Shown in pieces: positions 60,201 to 64,000 of a DNA stretch of 64,000 nt. The notes beneath the pieces were generated by a model. It was not told the DNA's origin, ran no database searches, and worked only from the letters and a program-made list of their open reading frames with translations. The number at the start of each line of letters is the position of its first letter. Position 1 is the stretch's first letter. Source of the stretch: Dendrocalamus latiflorus (taxonomy: Eukaryota; Streptophyta; Magnoliopsida; Poales; Poaceae). Location of the stretch: the NCBI GenBank assembly GCA_017311315.1, contig CM029666.1, forward strand, positions 34,482,749 to 34,546,748, in the 5' to 3' direction. The translations under genes and the position numbers were made by a program.

Positions 60201-61775
60201 GATCTAGGTAAGGCAACAAACTTGAAGCTCCTCCTCTGTGCCTTTTAACAACTTTCTGGTCTCAAAATAAATTTCCATAAGAGTGAAATTTTTTGCTTCG
60301 GGGAAGCACAGTCGGCTATAGGTCAATATGTTGATCTACTTGGTTGTAAAGCTGGTGACCTTCCATTAAGATATCTTGGAATTCCCATACATTACAAAAA
60401 GCTCAAAAACTCGGATTGGAGGATAATTGAGGAGCGGTTCGAGAAAAGACTCAGTAGTTGGAAGAGCAAACACCTTTCGATAGGTGGTAGACTGACACTT
60501 ATTAACTCAGTCTTGAGTAGCCTTCCAATGTATATGATGTCCTTTTTCGTTGTACCTAAGGCGGTGTTAAAAAAGCTAAATTACTACCGATCTAGGTTTT
60601 ATTGGCAAAGTGATGAACAAAAGAGGAAATATCGTCTAGTTAAATGGAATATTCTATGCCAGCCCAAATACCAAGGTGGTCTTGGGATTCATGATTTGAA
60701 TTTGAAAAACATCGCCCTTTTAGGTAAATGGCTTTTTAAGCTTCTCACGACAGACGGTACCTGGCAACAAATCTTGCGGAACAAATACCTAGGCACTAAA
60801 CCACTTGTTCAAGTTGAAAGAAAGCAAGGGGACTCCCAATTCTGGTCCAGTCTTCTGAAGATTAAACAAGAATTCTTCCGTTTTGGATCATCCATTATTA
60901 AGGACGGGTCACAAGTGAGGTTCTGGGAGGACAAGTGGCTAGGTAACTCTACTTTAAAAGTTCAGTATCCTGGTCTTTATAATATTGCACGACCAAAATT
61001 CATAACCATTTCGGAAGTGCTCAACTCCGATCCTCCAAACCTATCATGGCGACGTGACCTTATTGGTCCCAAGTTAGTGGCGTGGAATAATCTTCTTCCT
61101 CGTTTGACTACTATACAGTTGTCCCAAGGACAGGATGTGTTTCGCTGGTCCTTGCACCCAAATGGGCAGTTCTCGGTGAAATCATTCTATCAAGCCATGT
61201 TCCTTACAGATGTGCCTAATTTGAATAAGAGACTATGGAAACTAAAGGCACCACTGAAACTGAAGGTTTTTCTGTGGTATCTACGGAGAGGTGTTGTGTT
61301 GACTAAAGATAATCTAGCTAAGCGTAACTGGAAAGGAAGCAAAACATGTTGCTTTTGTCACGAAGACGAGACAATTAGGCACTTGTTCTTTGTTTGTCGT
61401 TTTGCTAGAGCGGTCTGGAGTATCCCTCAAATATCCTTCAACATAACGAAACCCCAAAAAGTATCACATATGTTCGGAAGTTGGCTAACGGGTGTAACCA
61501 AAAACTTGAAACCGCTAGTTCTGCTTGGGGCAGCAGCTACCTGTTGGTCAATTTGGTTACACAGAAATGACATTATTTTTGAAAAGAAACAAACTTTTTC
61601 TCCCTTGCAGGTTATCTTCGCAGCTTCTCATCGACTCCGTTCATGGGCTATCCTTCACAAAACGGATTTGCAGGGTTTAGTTGTGGCGGCCTCACAACAT
61701 TTGGACCGTGTGGCCAAGGATATCTACTCCCGGGCATATGGGTGGCGATCTAGTCTACGGATTGATAGTCATTAG
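57286..61775 (+). pseudogene. LINE ORF2 (APE endonuclease, reverse transcriptase, zf-RVT), broken
   Basis: The frame continues in register from ORF1 across the TAG. An AP-endonuclease-type domain runs from MKGFYWNSRGLSD (58099), with GGDFN near 58515 and SDHTPLLL near 58765. Reverse transcriptase follows with NKAPGPDGFPAEFY, YRPICLLN, GLRQGDPLSPLLFN and QYADDTILFL (about 60170). A zinc-binding zf-RVT region (KAPLKLKVFLW...CCFCHEDETIRHLFFVC) spans about 61240-61400, and the reading ends IDSH at 61775. Lesions: a frameshift near 58350, one at an A-run near 59000, TAG at 59506-59508, a frameshift at a T-run near 59560, and TAA at 60246-60248. Confidence 0.92.
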
Positions 61776-61911
61776 ATTATGCTTGATTTTGTTTGGTGTA
61801 GCTGTGTGTCTCCGCGCGAGGCAGAAGCTGGAAGTTTTATTCCAAGGCTGTGTATCACCTTGATGTACTGTTCTTGATTTATTAATAAAGACTTCCGTTA
61901 TCAAAAAAAAA

Positions 61912-62952
61912 TGTTTCTCATTAGATGCTCTCGGACAAGTCAGTCACCGGTGAAAATTTCAGCATCAACCTGTACGTTCCAACTTTCGAGCTGGCAGGCC
62001 ACCCTTCCATTTTTCTTCTACGATTTCGACGCTAAATTTCCAATATTTTCGCTGCTCGATGTTCTTCACAACAGTTACCCAATAGCACACGTCTGTAGAA
62101 TTCTGCAGCGCAAGGAGAATAGGCGAACAGAGCTTTGCGATCAGAGCGAGACAATGAAGATGCAACCACCATGCACCCGGAGATCACGCAGCGAAAGCCC
62201 AATTTGCCGAGCATCGATTTGTTTGCGCATGCATCGATCGTGCTTGATGTCCTTGGCGCATCCATGATTCAACAAATACCGCAAACGATCTGAATGCGGA
62301 GCACCCAAATGGGTGAACCGTGAAAGGTGCCGCCGGCGCCGGCGCCCAAGATGGACTTTGGTTGTCTCAATCAAAAGGTGACAGGTGGTGTCAGTTCAGA
62401 TTTACTCTACTCTTGATCACCCCGACCAATTCGAACTTGTCTATTGCTTGCCTCACCTCGTTGACCTAGCCCAGGATTAAACTGCAATATACCAGAGATT
62501 ATACTGCGTGCGAAAGACGCAAAGATAATCAAAATTTCCTGAGATAAGACGAATAAGTACTTTTCACTCCTTTGACGAGCAAGATCAGAGTACTTCAATT
62601 TCCGAAATCTTGCCGCATAAGCGTAAAACTATTACAGATATTCCTCGCAAAAAATAAAAAAAAACTACTACAGATATTACACGTCCGGCCAAAACATATG
62701 AACACGGAGAAGACACATCGATGTTCTCGCGAGCGTGCATTTTATAAGGGGCGAAACAAAACTATCTGATACGTGACAGATAAAGAGTTGACCAGCATAT
62801 AGAGAAGTGTACAATGCATCACCAATTGGAGTTTGGACACGAAACATACATACATAAATAAAAAGATATCTGCCGTTTGAATGGAGGGAGATGGAATTGT
62901 CCAAGTCCAACAAGTACATGTGCTAGGCTCTATCTATGGAACGAACTTCCCC
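61912..62952. other. Intergenic region upstream of the third ALDH gene
   Basis: Mostly unremarkable. Short frames (60-118 codons) show no domain. I see no clear similarity to the promoters of ALDH copies A and B. Confidence 0.5.
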
Positions 62953-62960
62953 TATATAAA
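62953..62960 (+). promoter_or_regulatory. TATA box of the third ALDH2C gene
   Basis: CCCCTATATAAACAGCCC, 148 bp before the ATG at 63108, is a strong plant TATA context. It differs from the weaker TTTAAAAAG motif of copies A and B, so the paralogues may be regulated differently. Confidence 0.75.
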
Positions 62961-63107
62961 CAGCCCAAGGTATCCAAGACTCTTCCTTGGAGAAGGAAGG
63001 AGGCAGAAGCTAGCTAGCCATACCACTGCCTCGTCGTCGTCGTCGTTGTCCACGAGGACTAACTTTGTGTTGCTGCGTTGCGCCACGCATATACATATTA
63101 TACAAGA

Positions 63108-63231
63108 ATGGGGAGCAACGAAGAGTACTGCAATAACGGAAAGCAGGCTGCGGCGGCGGGGGGCCTGGTGGTGCCGGAGATCAAGTTCACCAAGCTCTTC
63201 ATCAACGGCGAGTTCGTCGACTCCTCCTCAG
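63108..63231 (+). CDS. ALDH2C: Aldehyde dehydrogenase, ALDH2C family, exon 1 (gene continues beyond the window)
   Basis: The first exon encodes 41 residues plus one base, starting MGSNEEYCNNGKQ and ending FVDSSS with a split Gly codon before GTACGA. It aligns with exon 1 of copy B through EIKFTKLFINGxFVD, and both introns interrupt the same Gly codon. The N-terminus differs, with an alanine run and no FEVPKLE. The rest of the window (63232-64000) is intron 1. It is the third ALDH locus on the same strand, so this is a tandem gene group like RF2C/RF2D. Function as for copy B, by family. Confidence 0.9.
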
Positions 63232-64000
63232 GTACGACGGCTACCTAGTTTCTCTCATATATTGTTTGCTTCGATTAATTCCTTGAACAGGATGCGTACG
63301 TAAACACACACATCTCAACTTTAATTGCTTTCGCTTTCTTTTCCCTCTCCCAAATCTGCTGGTGTTTGTTATTCGATTCGCGTGCGAACATACATACGAC
63401 GCGCGAACGTGTTCGATGACGCGCGACGATAAGCTTCATGTGTTTCGACGCGCTAATCTCTTGGATCTACATATAAATACTAGCAGCTCCTAGCTTTGTT
63501 GTCTTCGTCAACGCGTGTATTGGTACTAGTTGGGATGCATGCTGGTGTTTATGGTTTTGTGGCAATCGATCGTAAGGGCAGGTTAAATCTGGAACATAAG
63601 TGCGTCCATGGCATTAGGAAGTGCAGAGGATGGAAAGGACTCGAAATGGATGTGTTTTTTGACCGTCTTATCTCCCAGCACCCAGCAGTCGCCGACCAGC
63701 GCATGCATGCGCACGCAAACAAGCTACAGTTACACATGGTTTTGGTTTTAATTAGCTCGTTGCAGGTTGTTTTCAGGGCACGCGTGCCGCCGACTAAAAA
63801 GAAAGACTGAATGGATTTTAGTTTCTGACATCTACCTTTCAGGAGTCGGGAGTCAAAAATTAGCAATCGCTACTGTGTCTATTTTAACCAAAGGCTATAA
63901 GCAAAACCGTTTTGAACAGGCCTAAATGCATCGGCATGGCCATCTACGGAGATATTAGTATTTTCTCTCTTTTTTTCTACATGGTTAAGCTGCAAATCTT
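63232..64000 (+). other. Intron 1 of the third ALDH2C gene (partial)
   Basis: Begins with the donor GTACGACGG and has no acceptor within the window. Frames of about 105 codons inside it have no domain and are not called. Confidence 0.8.

Larger units (their letters stand above)
55738..61911 (+). mobile_element. L1-type LINE (non-LTR retrotransposon), nearly full length, inactive
   Basis: ORF1 and ORF2 are in canonical order. The 3' UTR has AATAAA at 61884-61889 and an A9 tail at 61903-61911, the expected LINE end. The 5' start is taken at the ORF1 ATG; the true 5' end lies up to 100 bp upstream. Confidence 0.9.

Noticed and set aside
61900..61935. Target-site duplication of the LINE (TTTCTCATTA versus TTTCTTCATTA near 55640)
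   Set aside because: The two are not identical and lie in AT-rich sequence where such matches occur by chance.

Overview
This window is nuclear DNA of a grass. It has intron-containing plant genes with GT-AG splice sites, GC-rich coding exons in AT-rich flanks, and a dense load of the transposon types usual in grasses: giant-LTR Gypsy, Copia, an L1-type LINE, hAT, CACTA, Mutator, PIF/Harbinger and Stowaway. The neighbourhood of a LAMMER/AFC kinase and a tandem group of RF2C/RF2D-like ALDH2C genes recalls a locus I remember on rice chromosome 1, but the species cannot be fixed from the sequence alone.

Layout. 1-5914: a dead PPR gene on the minus strand, split by a 3.6 kb solo LTR with a perfect 5-bp target duplication and carrying several stops and a frameshift. 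5915-18000: a transposon graveyard (ZMYM1-like hAT remnant, Gypsy integrase remnant, a 1.8 kb inverted-repeat element, a small Copia-like element built of repeated GTGGTCGTAA-type words, and several MITEs). 18376-23456: an apparently intact 12-exon LAMMER-type dual-specificity kinase of 386 aa. 24487-48699: a tandem segmental duplication of an aldehyde dehydrogenase locus. Copy A (24487-29270) keeps promoter and 3' flank but its gene body is reduced to an inverted piece of exon 1 joined to a deleted last exon. Copy B (33911-48699) holds a complete 8-exon, 501-aa ALDH2C gene with a 5.5 kb transposon-filled first intron. 48700-55142: an old minus-strand Copia element with both LTRs and a nested Mutator-like element. 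55738-61911: a degenerate plus-strand LINE. 63108-64000: first exon and part of the first intron of a further ALDH2C paralogue, which runs off the window.

Only two complete genes look functional (AFC-type kinase and ALDH2C copy B), plus the partial third ALDH. The kinase is a predicted nuclear splicing-factor kinase; the ALDHs are predicted cytosolic NAD(P)-dependent enzymes of the phenylpropanoid/aldehyde-detoxification type. I see no functional link between them beyond proximity. The most unusual features are the scrambled ALDH copy A, the duplicated units that act as empty sites for many insertions, a GC-AG intron in the intact ALDH, and the repeat architecture of the GTGGTCGTAA-type LTR family. 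I did not find a convincing new multi-gene system.
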